Shown here in pieces: positions 22,047 through 31,683 of a stretch of 64,000 bases of DNA; positions within the stretch are counted from its first letter, which is position 1; every line of letters starts with the position of its first letter. The stretch comes from Pelagibacteraceae bacterium AG-426-E17. Lineage in GTDB: Bacteria > Pseudomonadota > Alphaproteobacteria > Pelagibacterales > Pelagibacteraceae. The position numbers and the translations under genes were made by a program. The stretch is taken from assembly GCA_003210095.1 (NCBI GenBank), contig QCNP01000001.1:170001-234000 (forward strand), given 5' to 3'. Under the pieces are notes generated by a model that worked only from the letters and a program-made list of their open reading frames with translations, did no database searches and was not told the origin of the DNA.

Positions 22047-22592
22047 ATGGATTCCTTTGAAATTAATAAAATTATTGCTTCTATTTTGTTAGTAGCTCTT
22101 TTAATTATTGGTATAAGTAAAGTATCAAATATCATTTTTGTTGTCGAAAAACCTGAAAGATCTGCATATAAAGTTGAAACTGTAGGTTCGGAACAAGCAA
22201 TGATAGAAAATGAAGTAAAATCAGAAACCGAAATTAAGGTTGATATTGCAGCTTTAATGGCTAAGGCAGATCTAGCTCATGGTGAAAAAGTATTTAAAAA
22301 GTGCTCAGCCTGTCATTCTATTGAGGCAGGTGGAGGTAACAAAATTGGTCCTGCGTTATATAATGTTGTAGGAAGAAAAGTCGCTGCTCTTGAGGATTAT
22401 AAATATTCTAAAGCTTTAGTAGAATATAAAAAAAATTGGTCTTTTGAGGAATTGAATGGGTTTTTGATTAAACCACAAAAATGGATAAAAGGAACTAAAA
22501 TGGCTTATGCTGGCCTGAGAAAAGAAAAAGATAGAGCATCTGTAATTTTATATCTTAATAATTACGCTGATAATCCACTTCCACTACCTTAA
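22047..22592 (+). CDS. Membrane-anchored class I cytochrome c (CycM-like)
   Basis: N-terminal TM; CSACHSIEAGGGNKIGPALYNVVGR heme-binding motif; distal Met. Confidence 0.9.
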   Translation: MDSFEINKIIASILLVALLIIGISKVSNIIFVVEKPERSAYKVETVGSEQAMIENEVKSETEIKVDIAALMAKADLAHGEKVFKKCSACHSIEAGGGNKIGPALYNVVGRKVAALEDYKYSKALVEYKKNWSFEELNGFLIKPQKWIKGTKMAYAGLRKEKDRASVILYLNNYADNPLPLP

Positions 22593-23513
22593 TTTTCCAA
22601 AACAGTACATCAAAATACTTTTTTGAACATGTACCCTGTTAGAAGCTTGTTGCCAAACATGAGATTTATTGCCTAAAAAAACTTCATCACTAACTTCGTC
22701 ACCCCTTGGTAAACAATGTAAAAAAATACAATCTTTTTTAGCAAAGTTAAATAACTTTTTATTAATTTTGAAATCTTTAAATGCTATTTTTTTTTTTATT
22801 TTATTAACTTTATCATTTATGGAAATTACCTTGTCAGAAAAAATTACATCGGCATCGATTGCTGCTTTTTTTGGATTATCGTAAATATGAATTTTTTTAT
22901 TATTTTTTTTCGCCCAAGCAGTAATACTTTTTTTTGGTTGAAATTTTTTTGGACATCCTATTTTTAACCTAAAAGAAAATTTTACAGAGGCTGTAATCAA
23001 ACTATTTAAAACATTGTTAGAGTCTCCTATCCAACAAATATTAAGTTTTGAAATAGACTTTTTTTTTATCTCCTCAACTGTAAAAATATCAGACAATACT
23101 TGCGTTGGATGTGATGAGGGACTTAGACCGTTTATAATGGGTATTGTTAAATATTTTTTAAAATTATTAACTTTTTCGTCACTATCAGTTCTAAGCATAA
23201 AACCGTCGCCATAAGTTGATAAGATTTTAGCTGTGTCTGCAATACTTTCCCCTCCTTGACCCAGGTGAAGTTCATTAGATCTAAGTGTGATAGTGCCGCC
23301 ACCCAATTGTTTAATAGCTAAATAAAAACTTAACCTTGTTCTTAAACTTGATTTCTCGAACATTTGTATTAATAACTTGCCTTTTAGAGGAGAACCTTTG
23401 TCAACTTCCAAAGTATTTAATTTATTTCTCATTTTTTTTCGTTTTTTAGCATCGAGAATTATTCTTTTTAAATCTTTAATTTTAATATCTTTTAAATCGA
23501 TAAAGTGTTTCAT
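22584..23513 (-). CDS. argF: Ornithine carbamoyltransferase
   Basis: FEKSSLRTRLSF (STRTR-like), HPTQVLSDIFT, FLHCLPR. Confidence 0.93.
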   Translation of the reverse strand: MKHFIDLKDIKIKDLKRIILDAKKRKKMRNKLNTLEVDKGSPLKGKLLIQMFEKSSLRTRLSFYLAIKQLGGGTITLRSNELHLGQGGESIADTAKILSTYGDGFMLRTDSDEKVNNFKKYLTIPIINGLSPSSHPTQVLSDIFTVEEIKKKSISKLNICWIGDSNNVLNSLITASVKFSFRLKIGCPKKFQPKKSITAWAKKNNKKIHIYDNPKKAAIDADVIFSDKVISINDKVNKIKKKIAFKDFKINKKLFNFAKKDCIFLHCLPRGDEVSDEVFLGNKSHVWQQASNRVHVQKSILMYCFGKLR

Positions 23514-23514
23514 T

Positions 23515-24681
23515 TTAATTCAAATCTTTGCAAACTTTAGAAATTATATTCAAACATACATCAATTTCTCTTTTCTTGACATTTAATGGGGGCAAAATTC
23601 GAATAACATTTTCAGCTGCACGTATTGTTAATAACTTATTATCCATTAATTTTTTAATAAATTTATTTGGATTTTCATAAAGTTGAATTCCTATTAGAAA
23701 GCCTTTGCCTCTTACTGCTTTAATAATTTTGGGATATTTATTTTTGAGTTTATCAAGATTTTTGAAAAAATATTTTGACAGGATTTTTATGTTATTCAAA
23801 AATTTTTTGCTAGAAACAATATCCATTACAGCGCTTCCTACAGACATGGCTAAAGGATTGCCTCCAAAAGTGGATCCATGAGAACCAGCGATCATTCCAG
23901 ATGCAACTTTTTTATTCATCAAAACTGCACCTATTGGAAATCCCCCGCCAATTCCTTTTGCAATAGGAACAATATCAGGTTTTATTTTTGAGCTTTCAAA
24001 AGCAAAGAAGTCTCCAGATCTTCCTACTCCGCATTGAACCTCATCAAGGATTAATAATATTTTCTTTTTATTGCATAATTTTCTTAATTCTCTCAAGCAC
24101 CAATCTGGTATTACTTTAATACCACCCTCTCCCATTACAGTTTCAATCATTATTGCAGCAGTATTTTTGTTTATTTTATTTTTTAGAGAGTCATGATTTC
24201 CAAATTTAAAATGATCAAACCCAGGTACTTTAGGACCAAAACCTTCTGTCATTTTTTTTGAACCGCTGGCGAAAATCGCAGCTAATGTTCTTCCATGAAA
24301 TGAATTCTTAACACATAAAATTCTATTTTTATTTGGTTTTCCTATTGAATAAAAGTATCTTCTTGCAACTTTAACGGCAGCCTCTGTTGCTTCAGCACCA
24401 CTATTTTGAAACATTACGAAATCAGCAAAAGTTTTTTTACATAACTTTTCAGCAAGTTTTTCACCTTCAGGAATTTGAAAAGCGTTGGAAACATGCCATA
24501 GTTTTTTTGATTGAAATTTAATAGTTTTTACAAGTTTAGGATGTGAATGACCCAAAGAGTTTACCGCTATGCCTTGAACAAAATCAAGATATTTTTTTTT
24601 ATCACTAGAAAACAAGTAACTTCCTTTACCGGATTTAAACGAAATTTTTTTTCTATTGTAGTTTTTGACTAAATAACTCAT
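23515..24681 (-). CDS. argD: Acetylornithine/aminotransferase class III
   Basis: FQNSGAEATEAAVKVAR, LILDEVQCGVGRSG, HGSTFGGNPLAMSVG; adjacent to argF. Confidence 0.93.
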   Translation of the reverse strand: MSYLVKNYNRKKISFKSGKGSYLFSSDKKKYLDFVQGIAVNSLGHSHPKLVKTIKFQSKKLWHVSNAFQIPEGEKLAEKLCKKTFADFVMFQNSGAEATEAAVKVARRYFYSIGKPNKNRILCVKNSFHGRTLAAIFASGSKKMTEGFGPKVPGFDHFKFGNHDSLKNKINKNTAAIMIETVMGEGGIKVIPDWCLRELRKLCNKKKILLILDEVQCGVGRSGDFFAFESSKIKPDIVPIAKGIGGGFPIGAVLMNKKVASGMIAGSHGSTFGGNPLAMSVGSAVMDIVSSKKFLNNIKILSKYFFKNLDKLKNKYPKIIKAVRGKGFLIGIQLYENPNKFIKKLMDNKLLTIRAAENVIRILPPLNVKKREIDVCLNIISKVCKDLN

Positions 24682-25490
24682 GATTTTATTTTATATCCTA
24701 TTTTATATAAATAATATGCAATAGACCACAAAACTAAACTAAAGGATGACAAATAAAATAATCCAAATAATGTAGATCCATCACTAATACCAATCATTGA
24801 AAACCTTAGGCCATCTATCATATGAAAAAAAGGATTGTAAAAACTCATTTCTTTCAATACGTTTGGAAGTCTATCTATTGAATAGAATGCACCTGATAAA
24901 AAAGATAATGGCACTATAACAAAATTAGTAACCGTTGCCATATTATCGTATCTATCAGCCCATATTCCTGCTACAAAGCCTAAAGCTCCCATTAAAAATG
25001 AAGAATTTATTAAGAAAAAGAAAAAATAATAATAATTTAATATTTTTATTTCTACAAATAAATTAAAACAAAAAATTGATACTAAACAAATTATAAATGC
25101 TCTTGTAACTGAAGCTAAGATAATTGCTAATGTAACTTCTTTTGACGAAAGTGGGCTTCCAATCAAATCTATAATATTTCCCATCATTTTGCCTCCTAAT
25201 AATGAGGAAGAGGAATGGGAAAAAGATTGTTGAATTACCTGCATTGATATAAGTCCTGGGGCTAAAAATTCTATAAAAGGTAAACCTAAAACTTCTCCTC
25301 TATCCTCGCCCCAAGCTATAGATAAGACAATTAAAAATAGAATGCCTGTAAGAACTGGACCTGCTATTGTTTGACCAAAAACAATAAGGAAGCGTAATGT
25401 TTCCTTTTTATAAAGTGTGTAAAAACCTACCCAATTAACTAAACCAAATCTTCTTTTTCCAATTTTATATTTTGTATTTAATTCAACCAT
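24678..25490 (-). CDS. ABC-2 type transporter permease
   Basis: Multiple TM segments; EFLAPGLISMQVIQQSF and PLSFLSGAFYSIDRLP typical of the family. Confidence 0.85.
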   Translation of the reverse strand: MVELNTKYKIGKRRFGLVNWVGFYTLYKKETLRFLIVFGQTIAGPVLTGILFLIVLSIAWGEDRGEVLGLPFIEFLAPGLISMQVIQQSFSHSSSSLLGGKMMGNIIDLIGSPLSSKEVTLAIILASVTRAFIICLVSIFCFNLFVEIKILNYYYFFFFLINSSFLMGALGFVAGIWADRYDNMATVTNFVIVPLSFLSGAFYSIDRLPNVLKEMSFYNPFFHMIDGLRFSMIGISDGSTLFGLFYLSSFSLVLWSIAYYLYKIGYKIKS

Positions 25491-25572
25491 TAATATATTT
25501 GTTAATATTTAAAAATAATTGTTAAGAAATAAAAAAATTAACTTGTTTTATATTATAATTTGAATAACCTAA

Positions 25573-25604
25573 ATATAGTATATTTTATTTAAAATATACT
25601 ATAT
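25573..25604. repeat. Perfect 32-bp palindrome (15-bp arms, TT centre) just upstream of gcrA
   Basis: ATATAGTATATTTTA TT TAAAATATACTATAT; right arm is the exact reverse complement of the left. Confidence 0.9.
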
Positions 25605-25610
25605 GTAGAT

Positions 25611-26102
25611 ATGAGTTGGACACCTGAGAAAGTAGCTAAACTTAAAGAACTTTGGGGAAAAGGAAGTACTGCTAGCCAGATCGCAGAAATACTTGGTGGT
25701 GTTAGTAGAAATGCGGTTATCGGTAAAGCACATAGATTAAATCTTTCGGGAAAAATAATTGCAAAAAAAGGTTCGTCATACTCGAAAGTAAACAGCTCTA
25801 AATTAACTTCAAATAATAGAAAGTTTAAAAAAGGGAAGTTTAAATCATTAGTTATAGAGAAAGATTTTGAGCCAGAAAATCCTAAACAATTAGAAGAGCT
25901 CGATGAAAATGTTTGTAAATGGCCAATAGGACATCCTGATCAAAAGGATTTTTATTTTTGTGGGAGAAAATCTTTAAAAGACTTTTCTTATTGTAAGTTG
26001 CATTTGCTATATGCTTTTCAACCTAAAAACAAAAAAGATGATCTGATAGATAAAGATTCAGAAGTACCTAAATTTATACAAAAGAAAATAAAATCAGCTT
26101 AA
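25611..26102 (+). CDS. gcrA: GcrA family cell cycle regulator
   Basis: MSWTPEKVAKLKELWGKGSTASQIAEILGGVSRNAVIGKAHRLNLSGK and C-terminal CKWPIGHP...FCGRKS..YC..H. Confidence 0.95.
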   Translation: MSWTPEKVAKLKELWGKGSTASQIAEILGGVSRNAVIGKAHRLNLSGKIIAKKGSSYSKVNSSKLTSNNRKFKKGKFKSLVIEKDFEPENPKQLEELDENVCKWPIGHPDQKDFYFCGRKSLKDFSYCKLHLLYAFQPKNKKDDLIDKDSEVPKFIQKKIKSA

Positions 26103-26351
26103 AATTTTCTTCTTTGCAGCCTGAAATTCTTTGCTTGATAAAATACCTTTTTCATGTAATTTTTTTAATTTTATTATTTCTTTTGTTAAGTTTTTTGATA
26201 AATTTTTATTAGTATTATTCAATGCTTTACTTTTAATATTCGATTTATTTGAATTTTTAGCATCAATTCCTCTACTAAGTGCTCTTGTGCCTAATGATAA
26301 GACAAAACACAATATTAAAAAAACAATTATGTAAATTAACCAAGAAATCAT
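26094..26351 (-). CDS. Small membrane protein with SHOCT-like C-terminus
   Basis: N-terminal TM; C-terminal IIKLKKLHEKGILSSKEFQAAKKKIL. Confidence 0.7.
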   Translation of the reverse strand: MISWLIYIIVFLILCFVLSLGTRALSRGIDAKNSNKSNIKSKALNNTNKNLSKNLTKEIIKLKKLHEKGILSSKEFQAAKKKILS

Positions 26352-26352
26352 T

Positions 26353-27309
26353 TTAATTTAAATTAGTTTTTTTTGAATATTCGCCTGACTCTTTCCACAT
26401 ATAACAATATTTTTCAACTTCACTTTCAAATTTAAGCTCAGTTTTTAAATCAATATCGAAATTGGTTTTATATTTTCCAGATGGAATATTATCAAAGTTT
26501 AATAGTCTAATTTGATCTCTAGTTATTAAGGGTTTGGGTAAAATTTGAAAAAAAGACGCAATAATATTTGCAAATATAATTGGTATAGGCATTAGAATTC
26601 TTTTTTTTTCAATTAATCTTAATAATTTTTCTAAAATTTCTTTAAAAGATAACTCCTCTGGTCCTATACATTCTATAATCTTTTCGTTAGTGTTTTTTTC
26701 TATAACAGTGGTTATTATTTTACAGAGTTCAGAACAATGTAAAGGCATAAACTTAGTTTTGCCACTGTAATACAAAGGGAAAATTGGGATTATATTTAAA
26801 AGGCTCATTAACATTGTGCTAAAATTATCTTGGGATGAATATACTATTGAAGGTCTTAAAACGACTGCATTTTCAAAATTTTTCAAAATTGCTTTTTCAC
26901 CACTAAGTTTACTAATAGCATAGGTCGAATTAGTAGCTTCCTCGATGCCAAGAGCAGAAACATGAATAAATTTTTTAACTTTATTTTTTGCACATAAGTT
27001 TGACAATATTTCTGGAAATTTTACGTGAATATTTTGAAAATTATTTTTGCCTTTTTCGTATAGTATTCCCACTAAATTAATGCACACATCAGCTTTCTTA
27101 ATTAATTTCTCTAGTTTGTTTAAATCAAAAATGTTAGCTTCTACCAAATCTAAATACCCCGGGTTTGCTTGCGTTTTCAATATGTAGCCCTTCTGATGTA
27201 AATTTCTAGTAACAGCAGTGATTTTGAAATTTTTTTGAGCAAGCCCCCTAATTAAATTTCGACCTATTTGACCGCTAGCGCCAAAAATTAGACAATTTTC
27301 TGGTTTCAT
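26353..27309 (-). CDS. NAD(P)-binding, complex I NDUFA9-like epimerase family protein
   Basis: IFGASGQIGRNLIRGLAQKNFKITAVTRN; KFIHVSALG; VVLRPSIVY. Confidence 0.85.
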   Translation of the reverse strand: MKPENCLIFGASGQIGRNLIRGLAQKNFKITAVTRNLHQKGYILKTQANPGYLDLVEANIFDLNKLEKLIKKADVCINLVGILYEKGKNNFQNIHVKFPEILSNLCAKNKVKKFIHVSALGIEEATNSTYAISKLSGEKAILKNFENAVVLRPSIVYSSQDNFSTMLMSLLNIIPIFPLYYSGKTKFMPLHCSELCKIITTVIEKNTNEKIIECIGPEELSFKEILEKLLRLIEKKRILMPIPIIFANIIASFFQILPKPLITRDQIRLLNFDNIPSGKYKTNFDIDLKTELKFESEVEKYCYMWKESGEYSKKTNLN

Positions 27310-27331
27310 ATATAAGTAAAATTAAAATAGC

Positions 27332-27937
27332 ATGGATATTAAACTCCACAAAAATGATTTACCAAAAGATTTAGAATTTGGCAATAAGATTGCTGTTGAT
27401 TGTGAATTTATGGGTTTAAATTTTATGAGAGATAAACTATGTGTAGTCCAAATTTCTTCAGGAAATTCAGATGCGCATATAATTCAACTCGACAGAGATA
27501 CCTATAATTGTCCAAATCTTAAAAAGTTATTATCAAATAATAATGTTACAAAAATATTCCATTACGCTAGAGCTGATTTAGCTTTTATAAATAAGTATTT
27601 AAATTTAGATATTTTAAATATTGAGGACACTAAACTTCAATCAAAATTAGCTAGATCCTATAGTGACAGGCATGGATTGAAAGATTTAATAAAAGAATTT
27701 ATAGGTATTGATATTAGCAAACAATACCAATCTTCTGACTTCGGTGGTGATTTATCAGCAGCTCAAATTAAATATTGTGCTAATGACGTATTATATCTAC
27801 ATAAAATAAATAGCACTTTGAATGGTATTCTTAAAAGAGAAAAAAGGCTGGATCTTTATAAAGAGTGTATAAAATTTCTAAATACAAGAGTGAAACTAGA
27901 TTTAGAAAGTTTCCCTGATGATATATGGTCTCATTAA
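27332..27937 (+). CDS. Ribonuclease D-like 3'-5' exonuclease
   Basis: AVDCEFMGLNFMRDKLCVVQIS; DTKLQSKLARS; YCANDVLYLHKI. Confidence 0.9.
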   Translation: MDIKLHKNDLPKDLEFGNKIAVDCEFMGLNFMRDKLCVVQISSGNSDAHIIQLDRDTYNCPNLKKLLSNNNVTKIFHYARADLAFINKYLNLDILNIEDTKLQSKLARSYSDRHGLKDLIKEFIGIDISKQYQSSDFGGDLSAAQIKYCANDVLYLHKINSTLNGILKREKRLDLYKECIKFLNTRVKLDLESFPDDIWSH

Positions 27938-28914
27938 TGATCAAAAGTAAATTTAAAAAAATTGCAAATGAAGTTATCAACATTGAGATCAATTCTCTAA
28001 AAAAATTAAAAAAATCCTTAGATGCAAGTTTCAATAAGACAATTGAAGTTATTTTAAATTGTAAAAAAGGTAAAGTAATTCTGTCAGGAGTAGGAAAGTC
28101 TGGAATTATTGCAAAAAAGATTTCATCAACACTCGCATCAGTTGGTACACCATCATTTTATGTAGATGCTAGTTCATGTTCACACGGGGATCTGGGTCAG
28201 ATCAGTTCAAATGATGTTCTAATATTAATTAGCAATAGTGGAGAGTCTTCAGAGTTAAAGAATATAATACAATATGCGAATAGAAATAAAAACATTACTC
28301 TTATTGGAATAGTTTCAAAAAAAAATTCTTTGCTGTACAAAGCCTCAGATATAAAAATACTTTTGCCAGAAGTTAAAGAAGCTGGACCAGGAAATATGGT
28401 GCCAACCTCATCTACAATTATGCAATTGGCTATTGGAGATGCAATTGCTATATCTACTATGCGAATAAAAAAATTCGGGGAAAAAGAATTCAAGAGATTT
28501 CATCCCTCAGGAAGTTTGGGGGCGAGATTAAAAACCGTAGAGGACTTAATGCTAACAGGGAAAAAAATACCATTTATAAATGAAAATTCTGGTATGAAGA
28601 CTGCTCTTAAAATTATAACTAAAAAAAAACTTGGTGTTCTTGTAGTTCAAAATTCAAAGAAAAAAACAAATGGTATAATTACAGATGGTCAGTTAAGAAG
28701 AGTTAGTGAAAAAGTTGATAACTTTAAAGATTTAAAAGTTAAAGATGTAATGACAAAGAATCCAATATCTATTGATATGCAGGTTTTAGCAGCAAAAGCT
28801 CTTTCTTTAATGAACGCAAAAAAAATTACATCACTGTGTGTACATAATAAAAATAAAAAAAAAACTGTGGGAATAATTCATATACATAATATTTTAGAGA
28901 GTAATATTCAATAA
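27937..28914 (+). CDS. kdsD: KpsF/GutQ family arabinose-5-phosphate isomerase
   Basis: SIS domain (SGVGKSGIIAKKISSTLASVGTPSFYVDA, ISNSGES) plus two CBS domains; start at MIKSKFKK. Confidence 0.93.
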   Translation: MIKSKFKKIANEVINIEINSLKKLKKSLDASFNKTIEVILNCKKGKVILSGVGKSGIIAKKISSTLASVGTPSFYVDASSCSHGDLGQISSNDVLILISNSGESSELKNIIQYANRNKNITLIGIVSKKNSLLYKASDIKILLPEVKEAGPGNMVPTSSTIMQLAIGDAIAISTMRIKKFGEKEFKRFHPSGSLGARLKTVEDLMLTGKKIPFINENSGMKTALKIITKKKLGVLVVQNSKKKTNGIITDGQLRRVSEKVDNFKDLKVKDVMTKNPISIDMQVLAAKALSLMNAKKITSLCVHNKNKKKTVGIIHIHNILESNIQ

Positions 28915-29504
28915 TGTTGAAAAAAATCTACTTACAGCTAATTTTAAGTTTATTAATATTATTAATCATTTTATTCACTTATTTTACATATTTCAGAAGT
29001 GACAATGAAATTAATGTTATAGAAAAAAATGATAACAAAATTTTGAAAGATACCCCTGAAAATCTTATTAGTGATTTATTATATCAATCAGAAGACAAGG
29101 ATGGAAATAAATATGAAATTAAGTCAAAAGACGGTAGTATAAAAGAAAGACCTAATCGGATTTTAATGAATAACGTTACCGCAACAGTTTTTTTAAATGA
29201 TGGTGGAAAGATACTTATTATATCAAATTCGGCAATATACAATAGTAATAACAATGATACCTTATTCGAAGGCTCTGTCAAAATGAATTATAATGACCAC
29301 ACTATAAAATCAAATTATATTGATTTATCATTCGAAGAAAATAGAGCAATCATATATGAAAACATTAATTACAATAGTAATTTATCTAAACTTAAAGCAG
29401 ATAAAATAATAGTAGATTTTGTAGAAAAGAAAGTCAAAATTCTTATGAATAATACAAATGATAAAGTGTTAGTAAAAACTATTTTAAAAAATGGCAATAA
29501 TTAA
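28914..29504 (+). CDS. lptC: LPS export periplasmic protein LptC
   Basis: N-terminal TM; position directly before lptB; beta-rich sequence. Confidence 0.78.
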   Translation: MLKKIYLQLILSLLILLIILFTYFTYFRSDNEINVIEKNDNKILKDTPENLISDLLYQSEDKDGNKYEIKSKDGSIKERPNRILMNNVTATVFLNDGGKILIISNSAIYNSNNNDTLFEGSVKMNYNDHTIKSNYIDLSFEENRAIIYENINYNSNLSKLKADKIIVDFVEKKVKILMNNTNDKVLVKTILKNGNN

Positions 29505-30267
29505 AAAATTTCGTATCAAAAGTTTTAAAAATAAAAAAACGTTATTAGAATTAAAAAATTTAAGCTTATCTTTTGGAGATAGGCAAGTTCTTGAGAACAT
29601 TAACATTGAGATAAATCAAGGGGAAATACTTGGTATGCTGGGACCAAATGGTGTTGGGAAATCTACAATATTCAACCTCATAACCGGTCTAATAAAACCA
29701 AATTCTGGAGATATATATATAAAAAATGAAAAAATAAATGATTATCCAATATTTGTAAGAACATCTAAGTTTAAAATAGGTTACGTTCCTCAGTATGGAG
29801 GTTTTTTTCACGATTTAACATTGGTAGATAATTTAAAAGCAGTGTCAGAGATTTTAATTAAAGACCCAAGAGATAGAATTGAAAAAATAAATTATTTAAT
29901 CTCTAAATTTGACCTTGGACAAATCAGCTCTATTAAAGCAAAATTTTTATCTGGTGGTCAAAAAAAAAAATTGGTCATAGCTATGGCTCTATTAGGAGAA
30001 CCAGAGTTATTACTTCTAGACGAATGTTTTGCAGCACTTGATGTAATGACTATTAAAATGTTGCAACAAATAATTGTTAATTTGCAATCTGAAAATAGAA
30101 TAACGATATGTATTTGTGATCATCAAGCTAGAGACCTGCTCACTTGTGTTGATGTTGCAATTGTATTATCTGATGGTAAGGTAATTGCAAAAGGAACGCC
30201 CTCCGAACTTGTCAAAAACCAAAATGCAATTAATGCATATTTTGGAGACTCATTTAAATTTAGTTAA
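29491..30267 (+). CDS. lptB: LPS export ABC transporter ATP-binding protein
   Basis: Walker A GPNGVGKST, LSGGQKKKLVIAMAL, LLLDECFAALD. Confidence 0.93.
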   Translation: MAIIKKFRIKSFKNKKTLLELKNLSLSFGDRQVLENINIEINQGEILGMLGPNGVGKSTIFNLITGLIKPNSGDIYIKNEKINDYPIFVRTSKFKIGYVPQYGGFFHDLTLVDNLKAVSEILIKDPRDRIEKINYLISKFDLGQISSIKAKFLSGGQKKKLVIAMALLGEPELLLLDECFAALDVMTIKMLQQIIVNLQSENRITICICDHQARDLLTCVDVAIVLSDGKVIAKGTPSELVKNQNAINAYFGDSFKFS

Positions 30268-30271
30268 GTAA

Positions 30272-31603
30272 ATGAAAAAATTAGTTATTAGTAATAAAAT
30301 TAATAATTACAATAAAACTATATCTGTTGATGGTGACAAAAGTATATCCATTAGATCTTTGCTTTTAGGCTCACAATCTTATGGAATTTGTAAAATAAAA
30401 AATTTACCAAATTCTGAGGATGTTTTGCATACTATTAATGGATTAAGAAAACTCGGAGTAAAAATAACTTTTAATAATAACATATGTTCTATCACAGGAA
30501 ATGGACTAGGAAGTTTCAAAATCAATAATAAAGTTACTATTGATGCTGGAAACTCAGGTACATTTGCAAGACTTTTGTTAGGTTTATTAATTAAAGGAAC
30601 GCATAAAGTTAAATTGATAGGTGACAAAAGTTTATCAAGAAGAGATTTCCTGAGAATTAGTGAACCCTTGCAAAAATTTGGTTCTAGTTTCAATTTAAAT
30701 AAAAAAGGTGGATTGCCAATTGAAATTCACGCTACTGAATTAATCAAACCAATTCAATACAAAGAGACCAGAGGTTCTGCACAGTGTAAAAGTTCTGTTA
30801 TGCTCGCAGCTTTAAATTCGCCGGGTAACACTATTATAGAGGCTAAAAAATCAAGGGATCACACAGAGCTATTTTTTAAATATCTTAAACTCCCAATCAA
30901 AATAAAAAGGAAAAAAGATTTTGATATAATCCATATTAAAGGAGAAAAACAGTTTCGTTCTTTCAAATATCAAATCCCGGGTGATATTAGTTCAAGTTCA
31001 TTCTTCGTAGTATTAACCATTTTGTCGAAAAAGTCAGAACTTAAAATTAAAAATGTAAATGTTAATCCGTCACGAATCGGTTTTATCAAAATAATTAATA
31101 AAATGGGAGGAAAAGTAAGAATAAAAAATAAGAGAAAAGTTTATGGAGAGTATGTTGCTGATTTACATATTAAAAGTCAAAAAAAAATTAAATCTATTAA
31201 TTGCCCAGTAAAATTTAATAGTAATGCTATAGACGAATTTTTGATTATTTTTTTATTGGCATCAAAAGCTAAGGGTGTTTCTAAATTTTCAAATCTTGGT
31301 GAGCTTAACAAAAAAGAAAGTCCAAGGTTAAAATTGGGCTCAAATATCCTAAATATGATGGGCATAAAGACAGTTTTAAAAGATAATACTTTGAAAATAT
31401 ACGGAAACCCTAACCTAAAAATAAAAAAAGAAATTAAAATAAAAAACTACTACAAAGACCACAGAATATTTATGACATCTGTCATCGGGGGGTTGGTTCT
31501 TGGCGGTAAATGGACTATTCACGATGTAAATTCTTATAAAAGTTCTTTTCCATCTTTTATGAATATTCTTCGTAAAATAGGCTTTAATGCTTCATATAAA
31601 TAG
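30272..31603 (+). CDS. aroA: 3-phosphoshikimate 1-carboxyvinyltransferase (EPSP synthase)
   Basis: DGDKSISIRSLLL, DAGNSGTFARLL, SAQCKSSVML, DHRI. Confidence 0.93.
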   Translation: MKKLVISNKINNYNKTISVDGDKSISIRSLLLGSQSYGICKIKNLPNSEDVLHTINGLRKLGVKITFNNNICSITGNGLGSFKINNKVTIDAGNSGTFARLLLGLLIKGTHKVKLIGDKSLSRRDFLRISEPLQKFGSSFNLNKKGGLPIEIHATELIKPIQYKETRGSAQCKSSVMLAALNSPGNTIIEAKKSRDHTELFFKYLKLPIKIKRKKDFDIIHIKGEKQFRSFKYQIPGDISSSSFFVVLTILSKKSELKIKNVNVNPSRIGFIKIINKMGGKVRIKNKRKVYGEYVADLHIKSQKKIKSINCPVKFNSNAIDEFLIIFLLASKAKGVSKFSNLGELNKKESPRLKLGSNILNMMGIKTVLKDNTLKIYGNPNLKIKKEIKIKNYYKDHRIFMTSVIGGLVLGGKWTIHDVNSYKSSFPSFMNILRKIGFNASYK

Positions 31604-31683
31604 AAAAGACCCTATAAGCAAAATAAATAATCTTGATTAATATAACAATTTTATCTAAAACCTCTAAAAAATAAAAACTATTA

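Noticed and set aside
24678-25490. Orphan ABC-2 permease as part of a new export system
   Set aside because: The permease is ordinary for its family; the ATPase may be elsewhere and nothing adjacent suggests a novel system.
30540-30580. AroA NSGTFARLL as a glyphosate-insensitivity substitution (Leu at the E. coli Pro101 position)
   Set aside because: Leu after the conserved Arg is, from memory, common in alphaproteobacterial AroA, so it is not clearly unusual.
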